This document shows positions 26,687 through 34,800 of a stretch of 64,000 nt of DNA, in pieces. Origin of the DNA: Pontibacter roseus DSM 17521 (GTDB taxonomy: Bacteria > Bacteroidota > Bacteroidia > Cytophagales > Hymenobacteraceae); the NCBI RefSeq assembly GCF_000373265.1, contig NZ_KB890761.1:62001-126000 (forward strand), in the 5' to 3' direction. Within the stretch, counting starts at the first letter, position 1, and each line of letters opens with the position of its first letter. The notes under the pieces are model-generated. The model was not told where the DNA came from, ran no database searches, and saw only the letters and a list, made by a program, of their open reading frames with translations. The position numbers and the translations under genes were made by a program.

Positions 26687-26876
26687 CAAGGCCTTGGGTA
26701 ATCTACCTGTGCAGACAGCACCTGGCCAACAGGCGGAAGGGCAGATAACAACATACTGGCAATTGGCGTAAGTCCGGTTACTCAGGAACCCATCTGTCAC
26801 GGGCTTCGCAGGTTCGCCTTGTGGGTAACCATATAGAACATCCTAGGTATAGCGTATCACTAAGAAACTAAACTAC

Positions 26877-27440
26877 ATGAACAAGCTATTCAGACCGTAC
26901 TTTGCCCTGTTGCTAATGGGCGCCTTACTGGTGACGACCTCCTGTAAGGACGATGATGACCCTGCGCCGACTGACGAAGGAGAGGTGGTTACGACGGTGA
27001 TGTTGGCACTCACACCTGAGGGCAAAGGCCAGGACGCGTCCGCTACCATTAGCACGCTGAGCGGCACACCGAGCCAGAATGCCCCGTTGGTGCTCCGGCC
27101 AAACACCGTATATAATGCCGTTATCACGCTAAGGGATGAGAGCAAGAACCCGGCAGTTGATATCACTCAGGAAGTGAACCAGGAGAACGACGAGCACGAA
27201 CTGTTCTATACCTTCACTCCGGACGCCAACAGCACGGCCACTGTGACTGTTGAGAAGACAGATTTTGACCGAAACAACCGTACAGTTGGCCTCGCGGCCA
27301 AGTTATCAACTGGAAGCAATGTGGGGGCGGGCAGGCTGCGAGTGGTGCTGAAGCACCAACCCGGCGGTTTGAAGACCGGTGACGCGACCAAGGGAGAAAC
27401 TGACGTAGACGTGGCGTTCGAGACGATTGTCCAGCAGTAA
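26877..27440 (+). CDS. lipoprotein next to the TonB receptor (copy 2)
   Basis: 187 residues, lipobox ending at Cys23 (LLVTTSC). It aligns end to end with the protein at 26054: FRPYxAxLLMGxLL, the CKDxxDPxP start, VVTTVxLxLTP, GxxRxxLKHQPG and GETDVDxxFxTxVQ. It has lost most of the histidines, so the two copies may have different ligands. A hairpin separates the copies, so it may have its own promoter. Confidence 0.8.
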   Translation: MNKLFRPYFALLLMGALLVTTSCKDDDDPAPTDEGEVVTTVMLALTPEGKGQDASATISTLSGTPSQNAPLVLRPNTVYNAVITLRDESKNPAVDITQEVNQENDEHELFYTFTPDANSTATVTVEKTDFDRNNRTVGLAAKLSTGSNVGAGRLRVVLKHQPGGLKTGDATKGETDVDVAFETIVQQ

Positions 27441-27642
27441 CGCGTTGCCCATTAGTCCTCCAGACAAAAGACACAGGCTGCAAGGGCGCCAAAGATTTCT
27501 GGCATAATATTAGCTACCATAAATATACCGGATAGACTATAGAAATGGTCGCTACCGCATACCCAGGGGAAGGAAACTTATACCTGGCCATGCTGCGCGA
27601 AGCAGCACCCTAATTTGTATTTCAATTACACTTGTATCCTAT

Positions 27643-27673
27643 AAATCGCAGCGAGCTCAGCCCGTTGCGATTT
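27643..27673. terminator. bidirectional terminator
   Basis: An 11-bp stem with one G-T wobble (27643-27653 with 27663-27673) is followed by TTTTTCTTTTT on the plus strand. It sits between the convergent lipoprotein and YdeI/OmdA-like genes. Confidence 0.75.
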
Positions 27674-27686
27674 TTCTTTTTATACC

Positions 27687-28334
27687 TTAGAGTCCCTTCA
27701 CACGCTGCGACAACGCCAGTACCTGCTCAATGGTCTTGCCGATGCGGCTGGCTCGGGTCTCTGGTCGCTTGGCCTCCTGCACCGCCAGCACGCACTCTTT
27801 GCGGTGCGTGAACGCTAGTTTCTCAAACACCTCCAGCAGGTCCATCGCCTCCAGCGCCTCGCGCAGGTCCTGCGGTATTTCCACAGTGCGGGCCCTGCGG
27901 TCTATACTTGGTTTGTCAACCCCAAACGTGGAGGGCTCCTTTCTTTCAGAGGTATGCCGGAAGCGCAACGATGACCAGGTGTCATCAATAGCAATCTGTC
28001 GCACGCCGGCGTAGCCCAGTTCTGCCACCGTCTTCCAGCCTTCGTCACGTGTTAGGTCCGTTTTCACTTTCGAAGTCTTTTTGGGATAGGCAATCCACAG
28101 CATGCCGCCGGGTTTGAGCGCCGCCACGGCCAGCGGCGCAAAATGGTTGAGTTCGCTGCTGTCTTTCACGAATACCTGCACAGCGTCATAAGTATCGCCA
28201 GTGGCAGGTATTGCGGAGGCCGCTGTCACGGTACAGCCTTCTGCCTGGAGGGTTTCTGTGAACGTGTCCGGGGCGTTCAGGGCCAGTAGGTGTTGCTCCG
28301 GCTTCAGTTGCAGTTTCTTGCTCAGGGGTTGCAT
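27687..28334 (-). CDS. YdeI/OmpD-associated (OmdA) family protein
   Basis: 215 residues in two parts: an N-terminal DUF3052-like domain (LALNAPDTFTETLQAEG, GGMLWIAYPKKTSK) and a C-terminal OmdA segment (PQDLREALEA, FTHRKECVLAVQEAKRPETR). OmdA proteins are linked to bacteriocin and outer-membrane stress resistance in enterobacteria; the role here is unknown. There is no signal peptide, so it is cytoplasmic. Confidence 0.8.
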   Translation of the reverse strand: MQPLSKKLQLKPEQHLLALNAPDTFTETLQAEGCTVTAASAIPATGDTYDAVQVFVKDSSELNHFAPLAVAALKPGGMLWIAYPKKTSKVKTDLTRDEGWKTVAELGYAGVRQIAIDDTWSSLRFRHTSERKEPSTFGVDKPSIDRRARTVEIPQDLREALEAMDLLEVFEKLAFTHRKECVLAVQEAKRPETRASRIGKTIEQVLALSQRVKGL

Positions 28335-28469
28335 AGGTATAGGGTTTTGTCTGGGTGTACAAGCAGCCTCTAATCTAGGGGAATTGTCTGAAAAATGAGC
28401 AGGTCCGGCACCAGACTTTGGTGATTATGTGCAAAACGCTATATTTAACGCCGTCTAACTCTGACCCTT

Positions 28470-29711
28470 ATGCCGACACTGAAGCCTTCCGCTCAAAGAC
28501 ATTATCTCCTGAACGCCTCCGTGATTGTTGCCGCGCTCGGCTACTTCGTGGACATCTATGACTTGGTGCTGTTCAGCATTGTGCGCATACCCAGCCTGCA
28601 GTCGCTGGGCGTCACCGACCCGACCGCCCTGCTGGAAGAAGGCGTGCTGCTGCTGAACATGCAGATGGCAGGCATGCTGCTGGGAGGTATAGCCTGGGGC
28701 GTGCTCGGCGATAAAAAAGGCAGGCTCTCTGTCCTCTTCGGCTCCATTTTCCTGTATTCCATTGCCAACATCCTCAACGGTTTCGTGACCACCATACCCA
28801 TGTATGCGGTCTTGCGCTTCGTGGCGGGCGTGGGGCTGGCGGGAGAGTTGGGCGCGGGCATCACGCTGGTGTCTGAGGTGCTACCGAAGGAGAAACGGGG
28901 CTACGGCACCATGGTGGTGGCGACCATCGGCATATCCGGGGCTATTCTGGCTGGCTTTGTGGGCGAGTTTTTCGGGTGGCGCACGGCTTACTTCATCGGG
29001 GGCGGATTGGGTATGCTGCTGCTGTTCCTGCGCGTGGGCGTGTTTGAGTCGGGCATGTTCAACAATCTGAAACAGACCAGTGTTACACGTGGAAACTTCC
29101 TTTCGCTCTTTACCAACAGCAAGCGATTCTGGAAGTACCTCAAGTGCATCCTCATCGGTGTGCCTATCTGGTATGTGGTGGGCATCCTGATTACGTTCTC
29201 CCCGGAGTTCGGGCTGGCACTTGGGGTATCGGACACGGTATCGGCTGCCCGGGCGGTGGGATTCTGCTACCTTGGGCTGGTGTTCGGCGACTTCGCCAGC
29301 GGCTTCCTGAGCCAGCACTTTCGGAGCAGGCGCAACATCGTATTGGCTTTTCTGCTCCTCACCGGCATCTTCATCGGCGTATACCTGCTGGGGCGCAACT
29401 TCAGCCTGACGGCCTTCTATACCTTGTGTGTGGCGCTGGGCTTTGCCGGAGGCTACTGGGCTGTGTTCGTAACGATAGCGGCCGAGCAGTTCGGCACCAA
29501 CATCCGGGCCACGGTCACCACCACCGTGCCTAATTTTGTGCGGGGGGCCGTCGTGCCGCTCACTCTTGCCTTCAGTGCCTTGAAAGACGGCGTGGGCCTG
29601 GTACCGGGAGCGTTGCTGCTGGGTGTGCTGTGCCTGGCCATAGCCGTGGTCTCCATCCTGACGCTGGACGAGACGTATGGCAAGGACCTCAACTACATGG
29701 AGCCACTGTAG
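28470..29711 (+). CDS. MFS transporter
   Basis: 413 residues with about 12 membrane helices and the MFS loop 2-3 signature in GVLGDKKGRLSVLFGS. The start (VAALGYFVDIYDLVLFSIVRIPSL) and helix 4-5 region (RFVAGVGLAGELGAGITLVSE) match the sugar/metabolite:H+ symporter branch. It is likely an inner-membrane proton-coupled importer of an organic solute; the substrate cannot be read from the sequence. It stands alone. Confidence 0.9.
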   Translation: MPTLKPSAQRHYLLNASVIVAALGYFVDIYDLVLFSIVRIPSLQSLGVTDPTALLEEGVLLLNMQMAGMLLGGIAWGVLGDKKGRLSVLFGSIFLYSIANILNGFVTTIPMYAVLRFVAGVGLAGELGAGITLVSEVLPKEKRGYGTMVVATIGISGAILAGFVGEFFGWRTAYFIGGGLGMLLLFLRVGVFESGMFNNLKQTSVTRGNFLSLFTNSKRFWKYLKCILIGVPIWYVVGILITFSPEFGLALGVSDTVSAARAVGFCYLGLVFGDFASGFLSQHFRSRRNIVLAFLLLTGIFIGVYLLGRNFSLTAFYTLCVALGFAGGYWAVFVTIAAEQFGTNIRATVTTTVPNFVRGAVVPLTLAFSALKDGVGLVPGALLLGVLCLAIAVVSILTLDETYGKDLNYMEPL

Positions 29712-29875
29712 CAAAGGCAATTCCAACCCAGCGTATACTACCCTGATTTTGGAGAACTTTCTACAACGTTTTCACTTCCAACCACTTAATTATTATAACA
29801 GCAGCCGTAGGAGCAACGACGAGGCACTGAAGCGAGTATAGCTATACTAAATAGCAACTCAAACTCAGCTGGCCT

Positions 29876-30418
29876 ATGTCTAAAACTGCTACTCCGAAGG
29901 CCTCAGGTGTCTCCTTTGCGGCACTTTTTTGCATGCTCCTGTTCCCGGCCTGCTCCCCACCTGTGGAGCAGGAGGCGGATAGCAGGCACACGGACACTGG
30001 TAGGCCCACCGAAATTCTAACTGTCGCCGCGATAGAAGAGCCTACAGAGGCGGCCTATTTCGATTTGATTGCTAACACCTCGGCCTGCCTGGGTGAAGAC
30101 CTGTGGATAGGGGGCAAGGTAGAGAGCACCGACAGGGTGGCCCTTAGCGAGGCAGGCGCCGTCACCAGGCACAAGGTATACGAGCTGCGGGACCTCACCG
30201 CCACCGGCCTGAACTCCAACAGCTTCTATACCCTGTGGGGCGGCACAGACGCGCTCAAAGCCGTGTTTGATGAGGCGGGCGTGCTGCGGGTACAGTTACA
30301 GGAAGGCGATTTGCAATTGATTCCCAAAACCGGCAATGCGCCTATCCTGGTGGCTTACCACGCACCGGAGCAGGGAACGCAACAAAACGACTCCTATGGA
30401 AGCTGGCAGTGCAAGTAG
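29876..30418 (+). CDS. lipoprotein, function unknown
   Basis: 180 residues with a lipobox ending at Cys26 (LLFPAC). A spacer rich in Asp/Thr precedes a compact domain (CLGEDLWIGGKVEST, LNSNSFYTLWGGTDALKAVFDE, VLRVQLQEGDLQLIP). I do not recognise the family. Two further cysteines in the mature part (in TSACLGED and SWQCK) could form a disulfide in the periplasm. Confidence 0.7.
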   Translation: MSKTATPKASGVSFAALFCMLLFPACSPPVEQEADSRHTDTGRPTEILTVAAIEEPTEAAYFDLIANTSACLGEDLWIGGKVESTDRVALSEAGAVTRHKVYELRDLTATGLNSNSFYTLWGGTDALKAVFDEAGVLRVQLQEGDLQLIPKTGNAPILVAYHAPEQGTQQNDSYGSWQCK

Positions 30419-30556
30419 CCGAATGCCATCTTAGTACCGCAGGTATGGAAACAGGCGACCACCTCTACACCGGGCAAACACAGCAAGCGCAGCAAGAGGA
30501 TTAGACCATACACTAAATTTTGCCAGCCATACCGGGCACTCACCCGTTAAACTTCG

Positions 30557-30564
30557 TATTTTTG
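30557..30564 (+). promoter_or_regulatory. -7 element touching the DUF4286 start
   Basis: TATTTTTG matches TAnnTTTG and ends four bases before the ATG at 30568. If used, transcription would begin on or next to the start codon, giving a leaderless message. No matching -33 element is visible. Confidence 0.3.
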
Positions 30565-30567
30565 GGC

Positions 30568-30909
30568 ATGATTATATACAACGTAACGATAAACATAGAC
30601 AACAGCGTGGCGGAGGAGTGGCTGGATTGGATGCAGCATACCCATATTCCGGAGGTGATGGCCACAGGCTTTTTCCTGAACAACCAGATAGCGCGCCTGA
30701 TGCACGAAGAGGACAATGGGGGCACCACGTATGCCGTGCAGTATACCTGCCGCAGCATTGAGGACCTGGAAGAATACCAGCGGGACCATGCCCCGGCGCT
30801 GCAGGCCAAGGTGACGGAGCGCTACCCTGACAAGTACGTGGCCTTCCGCTCCCTGCTGGAAATAGTGGCCCGGGATGTGGAACGCCCCGGCAAATCAACA
30901 GAAGCGTAA
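30568..30909 (+). CDS. DUF4286 family protein
   Basis: 113 residues from the ATG at 30568 (MIIYNVTINIDNSVAEEWLD), the usual family start; an upstream in-frame TTG at 30520 adds residues that do not fit. It is a small ferredoxin-like fold related to antibiotic monooxygenase-type dimers (WMQHTHIPEVMATGFF, RYPDKYVAFRSLLEIV). No reaction is known. It ends at a convergent terminator. Confidence 0.87.
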   Translation: MIIYNVTINIDNSVAEEWLDWMQHTHIPEVMATGFFLNNQIARLMHEEDNGGTTYAVQYTCRSIEDLEEYQRDHAPALQAKVTERYPDKYVAFRSLLEIVARDVERPGKSTEA

Positions 30910-30911
30910 CA

Positions 30912-30949
30912 AATAAGCCCCTTGCGTGCAGTGCAGCAAGGGGCTTATT
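30912..30949. terminator. bidirectional terminator
   Basis: A 14-bp perfect stem (30912-30925 with 30936-30949) lies between the convergent DUF4286 and acetyltransferase genes, with A- and T-rich flanks. Confidence 0.85.
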
Positions 30950-30974
30950 CTTTAGCAGGTATAGCTATAACCTG

Positions 30975-31445
30975 TCAGGCGCTGTAGGCATTGATTTGCT
31001 CCTCAGTCATGTTGCAGTTAATCCATTCGCTATCCAGGTTGGCGCCTATTTTCTTGTAGAAGGCAATCGCGGGCTCGTTCCACTCCAGCACCTGCCATTT
31101 GAAGCGCTTGGCCCCTACCTCCTTCGCCTCACGGGCCACCGCGTTGAATAGCTGTCTGCCAATACCGCTACGGCGCAGGCGCTCCGTCACTACCAGGTCC
31201 TCCAGGAAAATCATCTTGCCCTTCCAGGTCGAATAAGCGGTGTAGTAAAGCGCTATACCTACGATACCCTCTTCTGACTCCGCCACGAAAAACCTGAAAA
31301 TCGGGTTCTCCCCAAAGCCGTCCCACCGCATCTCGTCTACGGTAGTGGTCACTTCATCCGGAGCCTTCTCATACACCGCCAGTTCCTTAATCAGCGCATG
31401 AACCTGCGGCAAGTCGTCTATTGTTCCTTTTCGTATGTTTATCAT
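30975..31445 (-). CDS. GNAT acetyltransferase, SSAT-like
   Basis: 156 residues. The acetyl-CoA site reads RLRRSGIGRQLF, and the sequence follows spermidine/spermine (or thialysine) N1-acetyltransferases closely: LIKELAVYEKAPDEV, DGFGENPIFRFFVAE, GKMIFLEDLVV, VLEWNEPAIAFYKKIGA. It probably acetylates a polyamine or a related amine with acetyl-CoA. The leader carries short direct repeats (31447-31474). Confidence 0.9.
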   Translation of the reverse strand: MINIRKGTIDDLPQVHALIKELAVYEKAPDEVTTTVDEMRWDGFGENPIFRFFVAESEEGIVGIALYYTAYSTWKGKMIFLEDLVVTERLRRSGIGRQLFNAVAREAKEVGAKRFKWQVLEWNEPAIAFYKKIGANLDSEWINCNMTEEQINAYSA

Positions 31446-31578
31446 ATTGCTTGTTGCTTGCTTCTTGTTGCTTGTTGAATGGGAATAGCTTTTAGGAAGG
31501 ACCTTGCTAAATCACGGTTTATTCTCTTGAAACAATACCCTTAGCCATCCAAACCTATACCTGTCTGCTTTCAAAATC

Positions 31579-32322
31579 TCACTGACTCCATCTTGTCCTG
31601 GCCTGCACCAGCTCTTTTCCTGACTCCGTGCTGCTGAGTCTGTGCAGGAAGCTGTTTGCCTCTTCTGCAGGGCCCGCGGCAGCTAGTATGGTGTCGCCCA
31701 GGGTGCTCTCTGCTTTGAAAACAATGTCTATTTCACTTAGCTGCTGCTTTTCGAGCACCTCCACGGGTAGCGTTTCCAATACCCACTGCAGGTAACGCGT
31801 GTTGGTGACATGGCGGTTGAGGTCGATGTCGTGCCAGCGTACGGGCATTTGCTCTTCATATTTAGGCTCCTCCAGTTGCGGTAGTTTTCCTTTGGCAAAA
31901 GGCAAGGCCTCCTGACCCGGCACTACTTCTATGGCTGTAATGAAATCAGGTACGGAAACCATCTGCCGCTTCACCACGTCCATCACCAGCCATACGCTCG
32001 TCGCCTGCCCCAGCAGTTCCCGCTCGGCACTGTATACCCGGAAATCGCGGTGCAGGAACACCCGCTCCCGGCCCGAGGCCCAGGTCTCGACGGTGATACC
32101 TTCGCGGTGGGTGGGGTAGCGGAACACTTCGATGCGCATGCGCTGCAGCACCCAGGTCAAACCCTGTTCTAGCAGCTCGTACATGGAGATGCCCATAGTG
32201 GCCGTGTTGTCCCAGGCAGCCTCCTGCATATAACCGACCAGCGCCGGGAGCGTCGCCTGCCCGCTCTGGTCTGTTTCGGTGGAGCGCACCGTGAACTGGC
32301 TCTGCCCTGTGGTTGATTTCAT
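31579..32322 (-). CDS. acyl-ACP thioesterase family protein
   Basis: 247 residues from the ATG at 32322 (MKSTTGQSQFTVRSTETDQS). The open frame reaches back to 32451, but that part overlaps the terminator of the preceding gene, so the shorter start is preferred. It has two hotdog domains of the FatA/FatB type (MRIEVFRYPTHREGITVETW and RWHDIDLNRHVTNTRYLQWV). It would release fatty acids from acyl carrier protein or act on a related thioester. Confidence 0.87.
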   Translation of the reverse strand: MKSTTGQSQFTVRSTETDQSGQATLPALVGYMQEAAWDNTATMGISMYELLEQGLTWVLQRMRIEVFRYPTHREGITVETWASGRERVFLHRDFRVYSAERELLGQATSVWLVMDVVKRQMVSVPDFITAIEVVPGQEALPFAKGKLPQLEEPKYEEQMPVRWHDIDLNRHVTNTRYLQWVLETLPVEVLEKQQLSEIDIVFKAESTLGDTILAAAGPAEEANSFLHRLSSTESGKELVQARTRWSQ

Positions 32323-32436
32323 TGCGTATGGGATGGTTTGTGTTGCAAGGTACGCAAGAATCGAGGTTGAGGCCAAGCCGGGTATAGCCGCAACGTTGGA
32401 AGATTGCTTGTTTTCGGCATCAGTGCTCCCCAAACA

Positions 32437-32472
32437 AAAAGCCGGTGCCACATCGATGTAGCACCGGCTTTT
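32437..32472 (-). terminator. terminator of the prolyl oligopeptidase gene
   Basis: A 12-bp perfect stem (32437-32448 with 32461-32472) with a self-complementary loop (ACATCGATGT) lies 25 bases after the peptidase stop on the minus strand and is followed by a T-rich run. Confidence 0.8.
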
Positions 32473-32496
32473 CTTATTTTCAATTAGCAGCTATAC

Positions 32497-34704
32497 CTAT
32501 TGCTGGCCCGCGTAAGGATTTACGCCCATGTTCTTGTACATGAATGCCCAGGTATCGGCCCACTCCTGAATCACCAGGGAAGTCGGTTTGCCGGCACCGT
32601 GACCGGCACGCACATCAATACGAATCAGGTAAGGGTTGCCTGGCGCGCCTTTGTCCTGCAGCTCCGAGATGAACTTGAAGGAGTGCGCTGGCACCACACG
32701 GTCGTCGTGGTCCGCGGTCTTCACCATAGTGGCCGGGTATTTCACGCCTTCCTTGATGTTGTGCAGCGGCGAGAAAGCATACAGGTTTTTGAACTGCGCC
32801 TCGTCATCCGCAGAACCGTACTCCGGTACCCAGGCCCAACCGATGGTGAACTTGTGGAAGCGGAGCATGTCCATCACACCGACGGCAGGAAGGGCCACTT
32901 TCGCCAACTCCGGACGCTGCGTCATGAAGGCACCCACCAGCAGACCACCGTTCGAGCCACCGCCCACGGCCAGTTTCTCGCTGGAAGTATACTTGTTGTC
33001 TATCAGGTATTCGGCGGCTGCGATGAAGTCATCAAATACGTTTTGCTTGTTCGGCGTCATACCAGCCTTGTGCCAGTCTTCACCGTACTCACCGCCACCG
33101 CGCAGGTTCGGCATGGCGTACACACCGCCGTTCTCGAGCCACAGCATGTTGGCAATGCTGAAGCCCGGTGTCATGGAGATGTTGAAGCCGCCGTACGCGT
33201 AGAGATAAGTCGGGTTGTTGCCATTCAGCTCCAGACCTTTCTTGTGCACGATGAACATCGGCACCTTGGTACCGTCCTTAGAGGTATAGAATACCTGCTT
33301 GGTCTCAAACGCCTCCGTGTTGATGTCCACCTCCGTTTTGCGGAACAAGGACACTTTGTTGTTCGGCACGTCATAGCGGTAGATGGTCGGCGGGTAGGTG
33401 AAGGACGTGAAGGTGAAGAAGGTTTCTTTGTCATCTTTCTCACCGCCAAAACCACCAACCGTACCGATGGATGGTAACTCCACTCGGTTCAGTTGCTTGC
33501 CGTTGGTGTCGAATACCACCACTTCGCTGGCAGCGTCTTTCATATAAGAGGCGATGATGCGGCCGCCCACGAAGGACACGCTGTTCATCACGTTCTCATT
33601 CTGCGGCACCACTACTTTCCAGTTCTGCTCCTGCGGCTTTTTCGGGTCGATGAGCACGAGGCGGTAGCGCGGCGCGTTTTTGTTGGTGCGCACCAGCAGC
33701 TTGTCACCGATGTTGTCCACCACGTTGTACTCCGACTCGAAGTTATCCACAATCGGTTTGATGGTAGACTTGGCATCGGTCAGGTCGCGGTAGTACAGGG
33801 CGTTGGCTCCGCTGGCTCCCTCTGACACGTTCAGAATCAGGAAACGCTCGTCGTCTGTGGTCTGGCCGTAGAAGTTACGGAGCGGCTTGGTCTTGTCTTC
33901 GTACACCAGTTTGTCCTGGCTCTGCGGCGTGCCTATTTTGTGGTAGTATACCTTGTGGTACTCGTTCTTGTTGGCCAGTTTGTTGCCTTCGGTTGGTGCG
34001 TCATAGCGGCTGTAGAAGAAGCCGTCTTTGTACCAGCTCGGGCCGGAGAACTTCACCCACTCCACTTTATCGCTAAGTTTCTTGCCCGTGGCCACTTCCA
34101 TCACCTCGTAAGTGTTCCAATCGGAGCCGCCGCTGGAGGTGCCGTAAGCCACGTACTTGGCATTTTTATCGAAAGCCAGTGCGGTCAAGGCCACTGTACC
34201 ATCCGTAGAAAATTTGTTCGGGTCCAGGAACACCTTTGGCTCGCCTTCCAGAGAATTCTGCACGTAGAGCACGCTCTGGTTCTGCAGGCCGTCGTTTTTG
34301 TAGAAGTAGTACTTGCCACCTTCCTCGAACGGGGCACCGTAACGCTCGTAGTTCCAGATTTTAGTCAGGCGGTCTTTGATTTTGTCGCGGAACTCAATGC
34401 CGTCCAGGTAGTTGAAGGTCACTTTGTTCTGCGCCTCCACCCACTTGTCCACTTCCTCGTTGTGGGTTTCGAGCCAGCGGTAGGGGTCGGCCACCTTTGT
34501 ACCGAAGTAGTCATCGGTATGGTCTACTTTTTTTGTTTCCGGGTAGTTCAGTTGTGTTTCCGTGGGTGTTTCGGCGGCCGTTGCGGGCGCCGTAGTCGTT
34601 GTTTCGGTATTCATGCCGTTGGCAGTACTTTCAGTTTGGGTGGATTTGCAGGCCGTCACAGCGGTCAGGCCGCCAGCCAGCAAAAGGACAGTGGTTTTTT
34701 TCAT
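32497..34704 (-). CDS. prolyl oligopeptidase (family S9A), lipoprotein
   Basis: 735 residues. The lipobox ends at Cys19 (AVTAC) and a Thr/Ala-rich linker follows. The S9A propeller starts at NYPETKKVDHTDDYFGTKVADPYRWLE and the C-terminal hydrolase carries Ser in GGGSNGGLLVG, Asp in HDDRVVP and His in RAGHGAGKPTS. It cuts short peptides after proline and is probably held at a membrane facing the periplasm. A single gene with its own terminator. Confidence 0.94.
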   Translation of the reverse strand: MKKTTVLLLAGGLTAVTACKSTQTESTANGMNTETTTTAPATAAETPTETQLNYPETKKVDHTDDYFGTKVADPYRWLETHNEEVDKWVEAQNKVTFNYLDGIEFRDKIKDRLTKIWNYERYGAPFEEGGKYYFYKNDGLQNQSVLYVQNSLEGEPKVFLDPNKFSTDGTVALTALAFDKNAKYVAYGTSSGGSDWNTYEVMEVATGKKLSDKVEWVKFSGPSWYKDGFFYSRYDAPTEGNKLANKNEYHKVYYHKIGTPQSQDKLVYEDKTKPLRNFYGQTTDDERFLILNVSEGASGANALYYRDLTDAKSTIKPIVDNFESEYNVVDNIGDKLLVRTNKNAPRYRLVLIDPKKPQEQNWKVVVPQNENVMNSVSFVGGRIIASYMKDAASEVVVFDTNGKQLNRVELPSIGTVGGFGGEKDDKETFFTFTSFTYPPTIYRYDVPNNKVSLFRKTEVDINTEAFETKQVFYTSKDGTKVPMFIVHKKGLELNGNNPTYLYAYGGFNISMTPGFSIANMLWLENGGVYAMPNLRGGGEYGEDWHKAGMTPNKQNVFDDFIAAAEYLIDNKYTSSEKLAVGGGSNGGLLVGAFMTQRPELAKVALPAVGVMDMLRFHKFTIGWAWVPEYGSADDEAQFKNLYAFSPLHNIKEGVKYPATMVKTADHDDRVVPAHSFKFISELQDKGAPGNPYLIRIDVRAGHGAGKPTSLVIQEWADTWAFMYKNMGVNPYAGQQ

Positions 34705-34800
34705 GGTTTGATACCTTCAGTTATAAGGTTGAGTTTCAGGAAAGCTAAGATAGGCAAATATCCTGAACCAGGCTATACCTGCCCATAACAGCATGTGTAC

